A model generated the notes under the pieces. It was not told where the DNA came from. It saw only the letters and a program-made list of their open reading frames with translations, and did not search any database. A stretch of DNA of 64,000 nucleotides from Heterostelium album PN500 (Eukaryota > Evosea > Eumycetozoa > Acytosteliales > Acytosteliaceae): contig NW_008805064.1 in NCBI RefSeq assembly GCF_000004825.1, forward strand, positions 3,100,001 through 3,164,000. The letters are read 5' to 3'. Position numbers and translations under genes: made by a program. Below, piece by piece: positions 11,571 through 24,924 of the stretch (position 1 is its first letter; the number at the start of each line of letters is the position of its first letter).

Positions 11571-11917
11571 TCTTAATTAAATAAAAGTGATAAACAAATA
11601 AAAAAATATTTTGAAATAAACTATGACAACTAAATTGATTTTGTTTTTGATAACACTTCACTGATCCCAGAGAAAAAAATAATGGTGTATTATTGACAAA
11701 CTTTAGCGATATATTTAGTTCCACAACAAAACCTCAAGTCATTTTGATTTAATAAAAAATTTTTATGAAATTGTGATAACCCTAGTGTGGTGCACCACCA
11801 GTAAAATAAAATCTTTTTTGATTGGGTTTCAAAGAATTAAGTGTTGTGGAGAACATTTTCGCTTATTTTGTAACATGAACACTTTTTAAGTAAAAAAATC
11901 AATCTCCCCGAAATGAA
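11571..11917. other. Divergent promoter region
   Basis: Spacer between the minus-strand protease gene and the plus-strand adenylate-forming enzyme. A/T-rich apart from a GC-containing palindrome at 11787-11798, listed separately. Confidence 0.6.
11787..11798. promoter_or_regulatory. Perfect 12-bp palindrome in a divergent promoter
   Basis: GTGGTGCACCAC is its own reverse complement and sits about 220 bp upstream of the protease start and 120 bp upstream of the enzyme start. It is conspicuously GC-rich for this spacer, so it could bind a dimeric factor. Function is not shown. Confidence 0.35.
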
Positions 11918-11939
11918 ATGGTTTCATCGAAAGATGTAA
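11913..11939 (+). promoter_or_regulatory. Overlapping upstream ORF
   Basis: An ATG five bases before the main start opens an 8-codon frame that ends in TAA inside the main coding region. It could reduce initiation at 11918 or favour the in-frame ATG at 11945. Confidence 0.35.
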
Positions 11940-13708
11940 GTAAAATGAATTTTTTTTCTGTTTCCCAAGAGAATAATCAATTTTTAGATTTATATTTATA
12001 TATGGATTCTTTATATAATAGATTAATTAATAGATATAAAAATAATAGTAATAGTAGTAGTAAAGAATGTATTATCTGTGTTGAAAGTGGTTTGATTGGA
12101 AAGAATGAAGATAGAATATTTAATCAGAAAGATCTAATCGATAGATGTAATCAGTTTATAGATGATATCAAACCATTGATATCGAATCAAACGATCATAC
12201 CATACTTTGCACTATTTATGTCGAATTCGTTTGATTCACTTTGTTTATTGATAGCACTGTCCGCTCTCTATAAAACAGTTGACCAAGCGACTGGTAGTGA
12301 AACTAATTGCTATTGTTCGACCATTTTGATGCCACCCAATTTAAAACGTGATGAAATCACTACATTGATGAACAGATCGAAAGTCTCCACAATAATTATA
12401 CCTAATGATATTGGTATAAACCACGATACTTTTATACAAACAACAACAACAACAACAACAACACCTTCATCATCAATAACAACATCAAAAATAACATTAA
12501 TATACAGTAATAATAGATTTTCAATATATAAAACTGAATATATAATGAATAGAGTTGGTGAGGTTGTAGCGGATGAACCGACTGTCTGTCAATTGACAAG
12601 TGGATCTACCTCACCGTCATCAAAGATATCAATTAGAACTTGGAAATCGATTATAGAAGAAGCAGAGGTGGTTGCCAAGCAGTTAGACTATACAGCAGAA
12701 GATACGATTTTAGTTAATTCCGCTATATCGCATTCCTATGGCTTGGTAGGTGGCATCGTTTCATCATTACTATCAGAGTCGTTGATCATTCTACCGATTT
12801 CACTAGATCATTTATACCAGATAGATAACTTGTCAATCGACAGTAACAACAACAACAACAAATTAAAAGTCAACATTATGTTTGGTGTTAGAAGTTCCTA
12901 TCATTGGCTAGCAGAGAGAGTGTTACTTCCGAGATGCCTGTTTGAATCTTTGGAGGCTAGTACTTTGAGATATGCAATGTGTGCAGGCTCGATGATACCC
13001 GCTGACCTCATAGTTCAACTGCGATCAAAGACAGGCATACAACTACGTTCAAACTATGGCACAACTGAGACTGGCACCATTACCATCGATACAACAACAA
13101 CAGGTAACAGATCTGACGATGAAAATGACAATGTTAATGTTAGTAGTGTTGGTATTCGTCTAGGTCAGTTATTACCACATTTTCAATATAGACTATCATC
13201 AACTGAAATCAATCAAGACGAACTGCTTTTGAAATCGACATGTCTCTCTAGAGGTTACATCAAAGACGATCACATTGAATTAGCAACAGATAAAGAAAAT
13301 TGGTTTCACACCAAAGATCATATAACTATAGCATCATCGAAAGAAGATCAACAAATTAATATATTTTATTATCAAAATAGAATAAGATATTATAAATATA
13401 AAAATAATAGTAATAATAATGATGTATTTGATCCAGTTCTTATTGAAAAACAATTGTTGGTTCACTTTAATAATATAATATCGGATATAGTTTTAGTGGA
13501 AGATAAAATCTTTAAATGCTATATAACACTTGTGAACAACAACAACCAATCTAATAGTAATGATATTAATAGTTTCAAAAAATCAATAACTCTAGATATT
13601 GAACAATATATATCAGTTCACCAACCGTTATTGACACCGATAACCATAGTAATAGAAGAGATTCTACCATATTCACCCGCTGGCAAATTACTATTAAAGT
13701 ATTTATAA
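11918..13708 (+). CDS. Adenylate-forming (AMP-binding) enzyme, acyl-CoA synthetase-like
   Basis: One exon, 596 aa. The core motifs of the ANL superfamily are visible in order: a P-loop-like TSGSTSPSSKI (about residue 227), RSNYGTTETG (about 383), a degenerate HTKDHITI in place of TGD (about 467), and near the C-terminus YSPAGKLLLKYL with the Lys normally used for adenylation. An insert of Thr and Ser (residues 170-190) and Asn runs are dictyostelid-type low complexity. The substrate cannot be read from the sequence; a carboxylic acid activated to an acyl-adenylate and then a thioester is the family reaction. The altered A3 and A7 motifs suggest specialised or weak activity. There is no obvious peroxisomal tail. 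Confidence 0.75.
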   Translation: MVSSKDVSKMNFFSVSQENNQFLDLYLYMDSLYNRLINRYKNNSNSSSKECIICVESGLIGKNEDRIFNQKDLIDRCNQFIDDIKPLISNQTIIPYFALFMSNSFDSLCLLIALSALYKTVDQATGSETNCYCSTILMPPNLKRDEITTLMNRSKVSTIIIPNDIGINHDTFIQTTTTTTTTPSSSITTSKITLIYSNNRFSIYKTEYIMNRVGEVVADEPTVCQLTSGSTSPSSKISIRTWKSIIEEAEVVAKQLDYTAEDTILVNSAISHSYGLVGGIVSSLLSESLIILPISLDHLYQIDNLSIDSNNNNNKLKVNIMFGVRSSYHWLAERVLLPRCLFESLEASTLRYAMCAGSMIPADLIVQLRSKTGIQLRSNYGTTETGTITIDTTTTGNRSDDENDNVNVSSVGIRLGQLLPHFQYRLSSTEINQDELLLKSTCLSRGYIKDDHIELATDKENWFHTKDHITIASSKEDQQINIFYYQNRIRYYKYKNNSNNNDVFDPVLIEKQLLVHFNNIISDIVLVEDKIFKCYITLVNNNNQSNSNDINSFKKSITLDIEQYISVHQPLLTPITIVIEEILPYSPAGKLLLKYL

Positions 13709-14039
13709 ATAAAATAAAAACTAAAAGACAACCAACCAACCACACAACTAATTTAATTATTCAAGTGTTAAATGAACAACAACCCTAAAAAGTTAAATGT
13801 TACAGACTGTGGTAATAGTAACAAACAACAAACACCTTTTTTAAATATTTTTTTTAAATTGTTTTTTTTTTTTGTTTTTTTCTATGCACATTTGCTCAAC
13901 AACATGTAATTATAATGTGTTAAATTCTGTCATGTAACTTATTATTATGTTTATTTTATAAATCATTATAAATTTTTGTTTAATAGTTTCATTTATTTAT
14001 TTATCAATTAATTATTAGTTTAAGCTTTAATTATAAATA
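13709..14039. other. A/T-rich intergenic spacer
   Basis: Terminator of the upstream enzyme gene and promoter of the aldolase gene, with T tracts near 13860-13880. Nothing else is seen. Confidence 0.6.
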
Positions 14040-14921
14040 ATGAATAACTTGTCAATTGCAGAGGTACACGTTGCTCAAAACGCAAAGAAATGGAGTGATG
14101 AGGAGAGAAAGATAAGAATTGATTTGGCTGCTGCCTATCGTATGGCAGCGATGTTGGGTTGGAATGAATTGATATTCAATCACTTCACCGCTAGAATACC
14201 AGGTACCGATCATATATTATTGAATCCATTCGGTCTTGGATTCGAAGAGATAACTGCATCATCATTAATTAAAGTAATAACACTTTATTATTATTATTAT
14301 TATTGCTGTTTTAAGAATAAATAACTTATTGAATATATTTATTTGAAATAGGTTGATTTAGATGGAAATATAATTGAATTCGGTTCGACTGAACACGGTA
14401 TCAATGTCACTGGCTATGTGATTCACGGAGCTATACATCGATCGCGACCTGAGATCTATGCGACGATGCACATTCACAATACTGCAGGCGTTGCTGTGTC
14501 ATCGATGAAATGCGGTTTGCTCGAGAATCTCTGTCAGAACTCGATGATCTGTGGCGAGGTGGCTTATCACGACTACGAGGGTATCTCTGTGGAGATGGAC
14601 GAGCAGAAGCGTATTCAGGCGGACTTGGGAGCTACCGCCAAGAACCTGATTCTTCGTAATCACGGTCTGTTGACTCTCGGTGCCACCATGCAAGAGTGTT
14701 TCCTACATATGTTCCTGCTGGTGAAAGCCTGTGAGATTCAAGTGATGTCTATGAGCGCTGTTGGCGGTGATCTGAGCAAGTTGAACTATGGCGACGACAA
14801 ATACAAAGAACAAGCAAGAGTGATCTCAAGCAAATCTTTAACACACAATGCCTACGGAGTCAAAGAATTTGAATATCTTAAACGTAAATTGGATAAAACT
14901 GATCAATCTTATAGATATTAA
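14040..14921 (+). CDS. Class II aldolase / adducin-head family protein
   Basis: Two exons, 14040-14273 and 14352-14921, phase 0, 267 aa. The fold is that of class II aldolases and the adducin head: FNHFTARIPG near residue 50, then HGINVTGYVIHGAIH, a metal-binding HIHNT (residues about 117-121) and RNHGLLTLG with the further His ligand. The length fits a stand-alone class II aldolase rather than adducin, since no tail is present. The expected role is Zn-dependent cleavage or epimerisation of a sugar phosphate; the substrate is unknown. The GC-richer second exon with many C-ending codons suggests decent expression. Confidence 0.85.
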
Positions 14922-15879
14922 AAACAACTCCTCTTCTTCTTCTCCTCCTCTTTCATTCAGATCAAACAAACATTGTGCTGCACTTGCACCAAAATAACAA
15001 ATAAAAAATGATATCTTTTTTTTTGTATAAATACTAATTTATTATTATTTTGAACAATGAACCACAAAAAATGTAATCATTGTTCATTCTTCAACCAACT
15101 AATGTTTTAGTAAATACCTACACTAAAGTAAATAGCAAAACCCCAAACATGAACATTGTTTCATCATGGGTTTTGCGTTATAATTTTTGATGATGTTGTT
15201 TTAAATTTTTATCACTATAAAGATATTTTTGAAAGTTCTTTAACTATTTTTGATGCTTGAAGAAAAAGCAAAATAAAAACAAGAAAATCAATATTAACTT
15301 AAGGACCTCGGGTTCAAAAAAAAATGATGCGAAAAATAAATTGAAAATTCGTGGTGGGGATTCAAAAAAACCTCCGATCAAAATATAGTTTGAAAAAAAC
15401 AAAAAATAAAACAAATAAAAAAAAAAAAAAGAAAAAGGAAAAAGGAACCAAGTTTAAAGAAACATATCAAAAAAAATATCAAGTTGTTTTGGATGAATCA
15501 GACCATCATATTTATATTTATAATATTTGCAAATACATAAAATAATATATTTATTTTATTTTTATATTTATTTTTTTTAATTGTTTAAACCAAGTCCTCA
15601 ACCCATATCAGATCAACCCCCACAACCCACACCTTTTTACACCAAACAACCACCCAGTTTCAGAGTGTTTCGAGTCAGAAGAAAAGACTTTATTTTATCG
15701 ACTGTTTTTTTGCTCAAAAACAAAACAAAAATATCAATTTGATATTTCTATATACTTTTTTTGTATTTTTTGTTTAATACATTTTTGTAGTTTGGGTAGG
15801 TGAGCTGAGATTAGTTAATATACAGATTTATATATCTCTATCTATATATAAAATATAGGTGTGATAAAGATATAAAGAA
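14922..15879. other. A/T-rich intergenic region
   Basis: Contains poly-A tracts near 15420. A Lys-rich open frame at 15351-15545 is an artefact of them. Promoter of the exchanger gene that follows. Confidence 0.6.
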
Positions 15880-18460
15880 ATGTCAGAGATCAACTTACTC
15901 TCAAAAGAGGAGAGAGAAGCTGATAAAGTTTATTATCAATCAATTGCTGACAATCATATTATAAATCAACATCCAAATTCTACAGTAGTATCCAACAACA
16001 ACAACAATAACAATAGTAATAATAATAGCAATAATAATAGTAGTACATTACATGGAAGTGGAAGTTATGCAAATATAACAGTTGATGGAAATAATTATAA
16101 ATCACCACATAGTAGCGGTACATATTTAAATAACAATAATAGTAATAGTGGAAAAGTAGTAAAGAGAGTATCTGTATTTCATGCTGAACCCGACCAACCA
16201 ATTGCCTATGAGGATCTAGGAATTGCTCCGGGAACCAATGCACTCGAAGCGAAACACATCATCCAGAATCACATGTTTGGATTCCGTCCATTCAAGAGTC
16301 ATATCACAAAGCGAAAATTCGAGGAGCGTTCTCCAGAGACACGTAGACTTTACACAGAGAATGCAGTCATTGAAAAGGGTGTCAATTCATTTGGAAACTA
16401 TTTCTATTCGATTTTTATTGGTAGTTTTTTATATTTGGTTTTTGCACTTGTCAGTATATTATTATTGTATGTATAATTATTAACAATAGCTATAGATAGC
16501 TATTCAAATTTGGAAATCTATCATCTTACTTATTTATTCCCTTTTCTTCAAGTATTACATATATAGGTATTCCATTTGGAAAGATAACATGGAGTTTAAA
16601 GGATTTTGTGTTGTGGCCATTTGGAAAATATTTACAGAAATCGTTTGGAGCTAGATCGCCTGATGGTGAGAAAATGCCACTTCGTGGTGGCGGTGGCGGT
16701 GGTGGAAAATCATCGAAAACAACTACATTTAGTTTTGGTTTAGTTATTTATTATTTAATAGGTGCACCATTTTTAATTTTATTCCAAGGATTCTTTATTA
16801 TATTTACTTGGGAGTTTGTTGTTGGAATTCCAACTGCAAAGGTATGTTATTTATTTATTAAAACATAATAATTTATAATTCAATTATTTATATTTATTAA
16901 TTTTATTCATTTTTTATTATTTTTTAGATGCTTAATAAAATATTATATAATTTATTGGTTGATCCATTGGGTCTTAAAGTTGAATTCCATGTTCCAAGAT
17001 CAGACTATGAAATTCTATTGTATCCTGTGGAAGCATTCAACTATCAATATTATAAATTCAATGTCAGTGGTATGAATGTATGCTTGGTCAATTTGCTACC
17101 ATTTGTTGTATTATCACTTGTATCTGGTTATTTCTTTGAGAAGTATATTCATCCAGTAAGTACTAGTATTTAGAAAAAAGAATTATCAAAAAATAGAAAT
17201 AATTAATTTATATATTTACCAATTCTATTTTATTTTAAAAGGTATTTATATTTTTATGTTGTGTATTATCTACTATTCCACTTTCATATTATAATTGTAA
17301 AGCGATTGCATCGCTTTCGGCTCAAACAAGTTTTGCACTGGGTGCACTTATTAATGCTAGTTTTGGTTCCATTATCGAGTTGATTCTCTATGTGGTGACT
17401 CTCTACGATGGACAGGAGGAAGTAGCGAGATCAGCTATTACCGGTTCACTACTGGGCGCAATGTTGTTGATTCCCGGATTGGCAATGGTAGTCGGTGGAA
17501 TCAAGCACAAGGAACAGCGATTCAATCATTCGGTGATGGGTGTAAACTCTGTTCTGTTGATGGTCGCCATCGTTGGAATCTTCGCACCGACAATCCTCTA
17601 CAAAACCTTTGGAAACTATCATTTGTCGTGTTCGGAGTGCACCGACGTCAGTGGAACAATCGCTTGCAACGTCTGTAAATATGTACAAGAGGATTTCGGA
17701 AGTGATCCAGTCTACACCAAGAAAGCGAGAATCCTACAGTATGCAATCTGCACTGTTCTGCCGATTGCCTATATTATCGGTCTGCTCTTCACACTCAAGA
17801 CTCACACTCACATTTTGAATCCACCCGAGAAGGATGGTACTGCAACTGGAGGACATGGACACAGTCACGGATCCGATTCAGAGGGTGAGTCGGAATGGTC
17901 GAAAGCTCAGTGCATCGTGATTCTCTGTGTTTGTACAACGATGTTTGCTCTGGTCTCTGAGAAGCTGGTAGGAACGATAGATCCTGTGGTGCAAGCATTT
18001 GGATTGACACATGAATTCCTTGGTATCACTATTCTTGGTATTGTTCCAACCGCCGCTGAGTATCTCAATGCCGTCCAATTTGCACTTCACAACAATATGC
18101 CATTGGCATTGGAAATCGGTGCATGTGGTGCAGTACAAATTACACTATTCCAAATTCCTGTTTTATTATTCATTTCAGTAATAATGGGTCATTTGTAAGT
18201 ATTATTATTGCTATTATTCTTTTTTGTTTGAAATGGTAAAATTAACATTTATATTAATATCATTTTTATATTATAATAGCACCAATTTAGCATCATTTAA
18301 TTTAATTTTCCCAATGATTGATTTCTATGCCATTTTCTTGGGTGCTGTAGTAATGAATATTGTATTCTCCAATGGAAAGACCAATTATTTCATTGGATCA
18401 ACACTCTGCATTGTTTATTTAATCATCGTATTTTTATTCTTCTTTACTCCATCCATCTAG
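15880..18460 (+). CDS. Cation/proton exchanger of the CaCA/CAX superfamily (VNX1-like)
   Basis: Five exons: 15880-16466, 16553-16841, 16928-17155, 17242-18194 and 18280-18460; about 745 aa. A long Asn/Ser-rich cytosolic N-terminus is followed by several hydrophobic segments. The CAX alpha-repeat signatures are recognisable: GALINASFGSIIELILYV (alpha-1) and GIVPTAAEYLNAVQFA (alpha-2), each with the acidic residue used in cation exchange. Between them lies an acidic, His-rich loop (GGHGHSHGSDSEGES). A Cys-rich stretch with two CxxC-type pairs (SECTDVSG..ACNVC) lies before it. The extended N-terminal membrane region and length resemble fungal VNX1-type vacuolar Na+ or K+/H+ (or Ca2+/H+) exchangers more than the short plant CAX proteins. 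Vacuolar or contractile-vacuole location is inference. Confidence 0.85.
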
Positions 18461-19999
18461 ACAGAATCTTCAAAACAAAATATAAATAATATTTTAAAAA
18501 AGATTGAAAAATAAAGAAATGATGGTAACAAATAACATATATATTTAAATGTTTTTCTTATATTAAAACTTTTTTTTTTTTTTTTTGTTGATCTTTTCAG
18601 TTTTAAATTTGAAAATAATTTTGTGAAATTAATAAAGTAATATCAACAATTGTCCCAATACATATCAATATTGATATTAGATAAACCAATAGAAAAAAAT
18701 TATTATCTTCTATTGATTTTCATGTAAAGAAACTATTCTAAAAATTACAAAATTAAAATCATTTTTTATTAAAAATTGTTTCTCTTTAAATATCAATATC
18801 TTAATCAGATCCTATGAAATTAAATCATTTTTTAATCTAATAAGATTACATCCTAAGGTTATATCACTCCAAACTAAGGATTCTAAAAAATTGGTCAGTT
18901 TTTGCCAAAAAAAAAAATTTTGCTTAGCCTTTTCATTTTTATAGATATTTTTATTCTTTAAATTTCGAGCGACATAAATCAAAAAATCAAAATAAATATT
19001 TTTTTTTTAAAAAGTTCCATTTTTTTAAACATTATCTATTGATACTCTAATTACTGTTCTATTTATATATTTGTATATTAAAAGAAAAAAGTTTAGAAGA
19101 GTATTATTAATATATTCATAATAGTTGAAATAGAAGAAAGAAGAAAGAAAGAAGAAGAAGAAGATTAATATATACAACAAGTTATTTAAATAGTTAGATA
19201 GATTGATATATATAAATATATATGATATAATATTAGACCTTACATTGATCACTTGCAAAGACAGGCGATATTAGATCATCATTTAGAAGTGAATCGATTT
19301 AAACAAAATCTAAAACAGTAAGAGCAACAACAATGCAAAGCAGAGACGTTGATCATCAACCAAAATCACTTTTCATTTCATTAGTAAAACCAAGATGTTA
19401 CCTTGCGAAATGCAACATCTTCAAACCAGTGACTCATTCATTTAAAGTTTAAAGACACAGAACACAAGTCATTGATTTTTTTACAAATTCCCCTACAATT
19501 CACACCACCATCTTCGAAAACACAGAAAAACTGAAAAAAAAAACTACTTTACTTTATTGTTTTTTTTTCACCACATTTAATTAACACTGGTTTTCGAAAA
19601 AATTAAAACAAAACAAAACAAAAATAATATCAATACAAATAACCCTATCACATTCACATTTCACAATTATATATCTTGAAAATAATAATAATAAAATCAT
19701 AATAACAGTTAATGTGGATGGACAAATTAATTAAACAGTTTGTTTTTTAAAAAAAAGAAATTTTTTCACTTTACTTTTTTTTTAAACTTTAATTAAAAAA
19801 AAGACAAAAATACAAAAATTTCTTGAGATTTTAATTTATTGTTATCATTCTATTATTATTATTTTACAGATATATATAGATAAATATATTACATATGGTT
19901 GTTTTGTTATAATATTATTAAAAACAAAACAATACAAACAGATAGTTTAAAAACAATATTCACTATTTAATATTTTAAATAATAAATTTTAAAAGATAG
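18461..19999. other. Long intergenic/leader region before the P4-ATPase
   Basis: About 1.5 kb of A/T tracts, plus a purine run of GAA repeats at about 19130-19165. The missing first exon of the P4-ATPase probably lies here: the ORF at 20000 has no ATG and begins just after GATAG, a plausible acceptor. A candidate ATG at about 19712 could not be tied to a donor in the right phase. Confidence 0.5.
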
Positions 20000-22900
20000 C
20001 TTCACTTTTCAATTATTTGAGTGGACTGAGAGGAGGACAGTCACAACAACAGTCACCTTCTTTTTCCACAAACAATAATAATAACAATAATAATAGTAGT
20101 ACTTTAAATACAAATAACAATTTACAGCAACAACAGCAAAATCAACAACAACATCAAGAAAAGTTAACTTCTCCAGCAATAATACAACAGGATTCCAAAA
20201 TAAATTTATTATTAAGTCCATTAAAGAAAAAAGAATATTCAAAAAAGAAAAAAAAAGACGATATTGAAATCGATTCAAACAATAATAATAATCTTCAAAA
20301 TCAAGATTTAGAATCATCATTGTTTAATTCAACATCATCTAGATATAGACGAAAATCTACACCTCTTAACGACAGTCATCATCATCATAACAATAATAAC
20401 AATCGTAGTAATAGTAATAGTGATATACCATTGACTACATTTTCTTCGAATACATCAATTGAAGACGACAACGACGACGATAACAACAACATTCATCACA
20501 AAGAAATGTCATCAAAAACCTTTTCATACTCTGCTCACTCACCGCCACCCTCAACATTAAACTACAACAAAGATACTAATGCCAATAACAATAACAATCT
20601 AAACAGAAGTTGTAGCAACTACATTGAAATTGAGGAGTTTGGTGATAATATAGACGAAGCTGGTTCTCCTCTAATGTCTGATTCAAGCATACCTCTCTTA
20701 ACTGTATGTAAAAAAGATAATATCAAAATTAACAATAATCACTGACCGAAATAAACTAATTTGATATAAAAATATCAATATAGGAGGTAGATAATAGAAC
20801 AGTATTACAAAAAATAATAGATTTTATCAAAAGAAAACATATCTATCTACCAAGAACAATTAATTTAGAATTAGAGGAACAAACTAAACAGTAATTATTC
20901 GACTACAAAACAAAAAAAAAAAACAAATAGATCAATAATAATTCTTAATACTAATTATAACCAATTCTATAGATTCCCACCAAACGTTGTTAGAAATCAA
21001 AAATACAATGTCTATACTTTTATATTTGTAATTCTATACGAACAGTTCAAGTATTTTTTCAATCTATACTTCCTTATTGTAGCTTTATCACAGTTTATTC
21101 CACCATTACAAACTGGTAAGTTTGGATTTTTCATTGATCAATAGGTTGTGATTGTTGAATCAATTTCATTTATTAACAAAAATGAACAATTATGATTGAT
21201 TGATTCATTCATTCATTCATTTCTATTATTGTTATTTAATTAACTATAGGATATCTATTTACATATGTTTCACCATTGGTATTTGTATTGTCGATCACCA
21301 TTTTGAAAGAGGCATACGATGATTTTCAGAGATATCGTCGTGATAAAGAAGCGAATTCACAGCACTACCAGCGATTGACAAAGAATGGATTCATTTCGAT
21401 ACCGAGCTCCGATATCAAAGTCGGACATTTCATCAAGGTCGAGACCAACCAGAGAGTACCGTGCGATATGGTATTCTTGAGAACCACTGAGAAGAGTGGT
21501 GCCTCGTTCATTAGAACCGATCAACTCGACGGTGAGACCGATTGGAAACTAAGAAGATCCATTCATATCACTCAGAAGCTGCCGAACGACGAAGCACTAC
21601 TCAATATGAGCGCATCGATCTTTGCCGAACAACCAAAGAAAGACATCTATTCGTTCATCGGTAACTTTACAAACAATCAGCCGGCAGAGACAGAGTCGAT
21701 CAGCGTTGAGAATACGCTCTGGGCAAACACTGTCGTTGCCAGTGGTAATGTTATCGGTTGTGCTATCTACACTGGAAGAGAGACTCGTTGTGTTATGAAT
21801 ACATCGATTCCATCGACAAAGGTGGGTCTGTTGGATCAGGAGATCAATACTCTCTCGAAACTGCTGTTTGTTTTACTTTGTTTCCTCTCATTTGTTATGA
21901 TCGCTGTTAAAGGTTTCCGTGGATTATGGTACATCTATCTCTTTAGATTCATTCTTTTGTTTTCATCTATCATTCCCATCAGTATGAGAGTTAATCTCGA
22001 TCTTGGAAAGACTGCCTATTCATTCATGATGATGAGAGACAAACAGATTCCAGGTACTGTTGTTAGATCCTCAACAATCCCAGAGGAACTTGGTAGAATT
22101 GAATATCTTTTAACTGATAAAACTGGTACATTAACTCAAAATGGTAAACAATCAAATCAAATCAAAAACAACAAATCAAATCAAATTCATCCAGTTTTAT
22201 TAACTTTTTTATTGTTATTATCTAGATATGGTTTTCAAGAAATTACATTTAGGATCTATTTCTTATACAAAAGACAGTCTTTCAGATTTACAACAAGAGT
22301 TGAGATCTTCTTATCAGATTCCATCATCGTCTTCCAACAGAAATTCAGTCGCGCCAAGTAGAAGTAGAAGAAATTTAGGTACAAAGATAAAGGAAGCAAT
22401 CACTGCTATCGCTTTGTGTCACAATGTGACACCGGTTGTCACCGATGACACTCATGGCGATAGTGAAGTCGATATTCACGAGGATCAGAATATTCAGGTC
22501 GGTAGTCAATCAAAGTTCAGTCAATTCTTCAAGACCAAGGGTGGCTACGAGAAGATCACTGATAAGAAGAAAGTTGAGGAACCAGTCTCTTCGTATCTCG
22601 ACGATGAGGAAGAGGAAGAAGATTCATCGTCGTCGTCGTCCTCCTCGCCAAAAGGAAAGAGTCAAAACTACCAAGCTTCGAGTCCCGACGAGATTGCTCT
22701 CGTCAAATTCACTGAATCCATTGGGCTGGTGTTGTCCGGTCGTGAACTGGCATCGATCACCCTGAAGAATCCACTCGATGAATTGGAGAGCTATGAGATT
22801 CTCAATATCTTCCCGTTCACTTCGGAAACCAAGAGAATGGGTATCATTGTTCGTGACACCGACGGTATCATTACCTTCTACATGAAGGGGGCGGATGCTA

Positions 22901-24590
22901 TCATGGCGAAGCTCGTTCAGAACAACGATTGGCTCGACGAGGAGTCTGGAAACATGGCGAGAGAGGGTCTGAGAACACTCGCCTTTGGCAAGCGTGTTAT
23001 GACCGAGGAGGAATACCACCAGTTCTTGAATCGTTACAATCAGGCAAAGACCTCGATTGCCGATCGTGCTGCCAAGGTACAAGACGCCATCTCCACCATC
23101 GAGAAGGATCTCGAGTTGATTGCGCTCTCCGGTGTCGAAGATAAGCTCCAAACCAATGTAAAGATCACTCTGGAGCGTCTGAGAAATGCCGATGTCAAAG
23201 TCTGGATGTTGACAGGTGACAAGATTGAAACTGCAACTTGCATTGCCATCTCCACCAAGCTGGTATCACGTACTCAATCGCTCTTTACCATCTCTGTAAA
23301 CGATAAGGCACGCGCATTCGAACGACTCAATCAATTCTCGAGAATGAGAGACACCTGTTTGATTATCGATGGTCCATCACTCCAGATGTGTCTGGACAAC
23401 TACAAAGACCAGTTCATCGAGTACGTCTCGAAGGCTCCATCCGTCGTTTGCTGTCGTTGCTCGCCAACTCAGAAAGCAGACATTGTCAGACTGATCAAAG
23501 AGAAAACCAAAAAGAGAACCTGTGCAATCGGTGACGGAGGTAACGACGTCAGTATGATCCAAGCTGCCGACGTAGGTGTCGGTATCGTCGGTAAAGAAGG
23601 TAAACAAGCATCGCTTGCCGCTGACTTTTCAATCACCCAATTTAGTTATCTCAGTAGACTGATATGTAAGTGTTAATCATTATCTTTGTTTCTCATTCAA
23701 ATTTAATCTTAGACTAATAACGTTATCATTTAAAAACAAACAATATAGTATGGCATGGAAGAAATTCATACAAAAGATCAGCTAGTCTTTCACAGTTTGT
23801 AATTCATAGAGGTCTTATCATTTCATTCATTCAATGTGTATTCTCTGCAATCTATTATTTCGCAGCACTCTCAATCTACAACGGTATGCTCTTGGTTGGT
23901 TACGCAACTGTCTACACCAATGCACCCATCTTTTCGCTGATTCTCGATGAAGATGTATCCGAGGAGATTGCATTTAAATTCCCTGAGCTTTATCATGAAT
24001 TACAAAAGGTAAGAAATTATTATTAACTATCATAATATTGTTTTGTTTTAATCAAATCTTTGTTAACATTGTTTTTATATAAATAGGGTCGATCACTATC
24101 TTATAAAACATTCTCTATATGGGTGCTTAAGAGTGCCTACCAAGGTGGAATCATTATGTTACTTTCAATCATCCTTTTCGAAAGCAGTCTTAACAATATC
24201 GTATCGATTACATTCACAGCGTTGATTCTCTGCGAACTTTTGAATGTTGTTGTTGAGATTCATAGATGGCACAAATACATGATACTTTCACTGCTTGGTA
24301 CTTTATTGATTTATGTTATTACAATGATGATTCCTCAGATTACTGCATTTGGTAAGTTTATATATATTTAAAAACAAGATATATAAAAATTATTTTAATA
24401 ATTTCTAGAATATCATCTAACTCTTTTATCTTATTTATTTATTTTTATAGAACTTTCATTTATTTTATCATGGGAATTCGTATGGAAGGTATCAGTCATT
24501 ACACTTGTCAGTTGTTTGCCACTTTATGTAATTAAATTCATTAGTCGAAAAGTAGATCCACCCTCATACACCAAGTTATCATCTTCATAA
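20000..24590 (+). CDS. P4-type ATPase, Neo1/ATP9 class aminophospholipid flippase (5' end unresolved)
   Basis: Visible exons are 20000-20703, 20784-20890, 20973-21115, 21250-22143, 22226-23665, 23749-24008, 24087-24351 and 24451-24590, about 1310 aa without the start. The N-terminal 240 residues are Asn/Gln/Ser-rich. Then come [23 protein letters not shown], the phosphorylation motif DKTGTLTQN (split by an intron right after it), a KGADAIM segment, and [19 protein letters not shown] of the P-domain hinge. The last exons carry the C-terminal membrane helices. Wording such as [33 protein letters not shown] and VMNTS is specific to the Neo1/ATP9A class, which works at Golgi and endosomes without a CDC50 subunit. 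An acidic Ser-rich insert lies at about 22610-22660. The ATG exon was not found. Confidence 0.85.
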
Positions 24591-24924
24591 TAATAATAAC
24601 GATAACGATAATAATAATAACAACCAATCCATTATATTAAAAACAATCAATATGCATATGTATTGCACCTCAATAAACTTTAAATTAATTTTTTAAACAA
24701 TTTATTATATATATTGTTGTTGATGATTATTAAACAATGTTTATTATTATATTAATGCACGTTTGTTATTTTTGCAACCACCAACCATATAGATATGATT
24801 GTCTCCGTCGTAGCATATCGAAACAGAAGCGTAACGTGTTAGATTCTCGATGTTTCCCACAACGCTAAACGATTTAAAATTGATATTGTTATTTGATAAG
24901 CATGCCACTCTCATCTTTGACACC

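Noticed and set aside
15351-15545. Lys-rich small open frame
   Set aside because: Produced by an A tract; no plausible start region or conservation.
22624-23151. Minus-strand 175-codon frame
   Set aside because: Antisense to the conserved P-domain of the P4-ATPase, with no family of its own.
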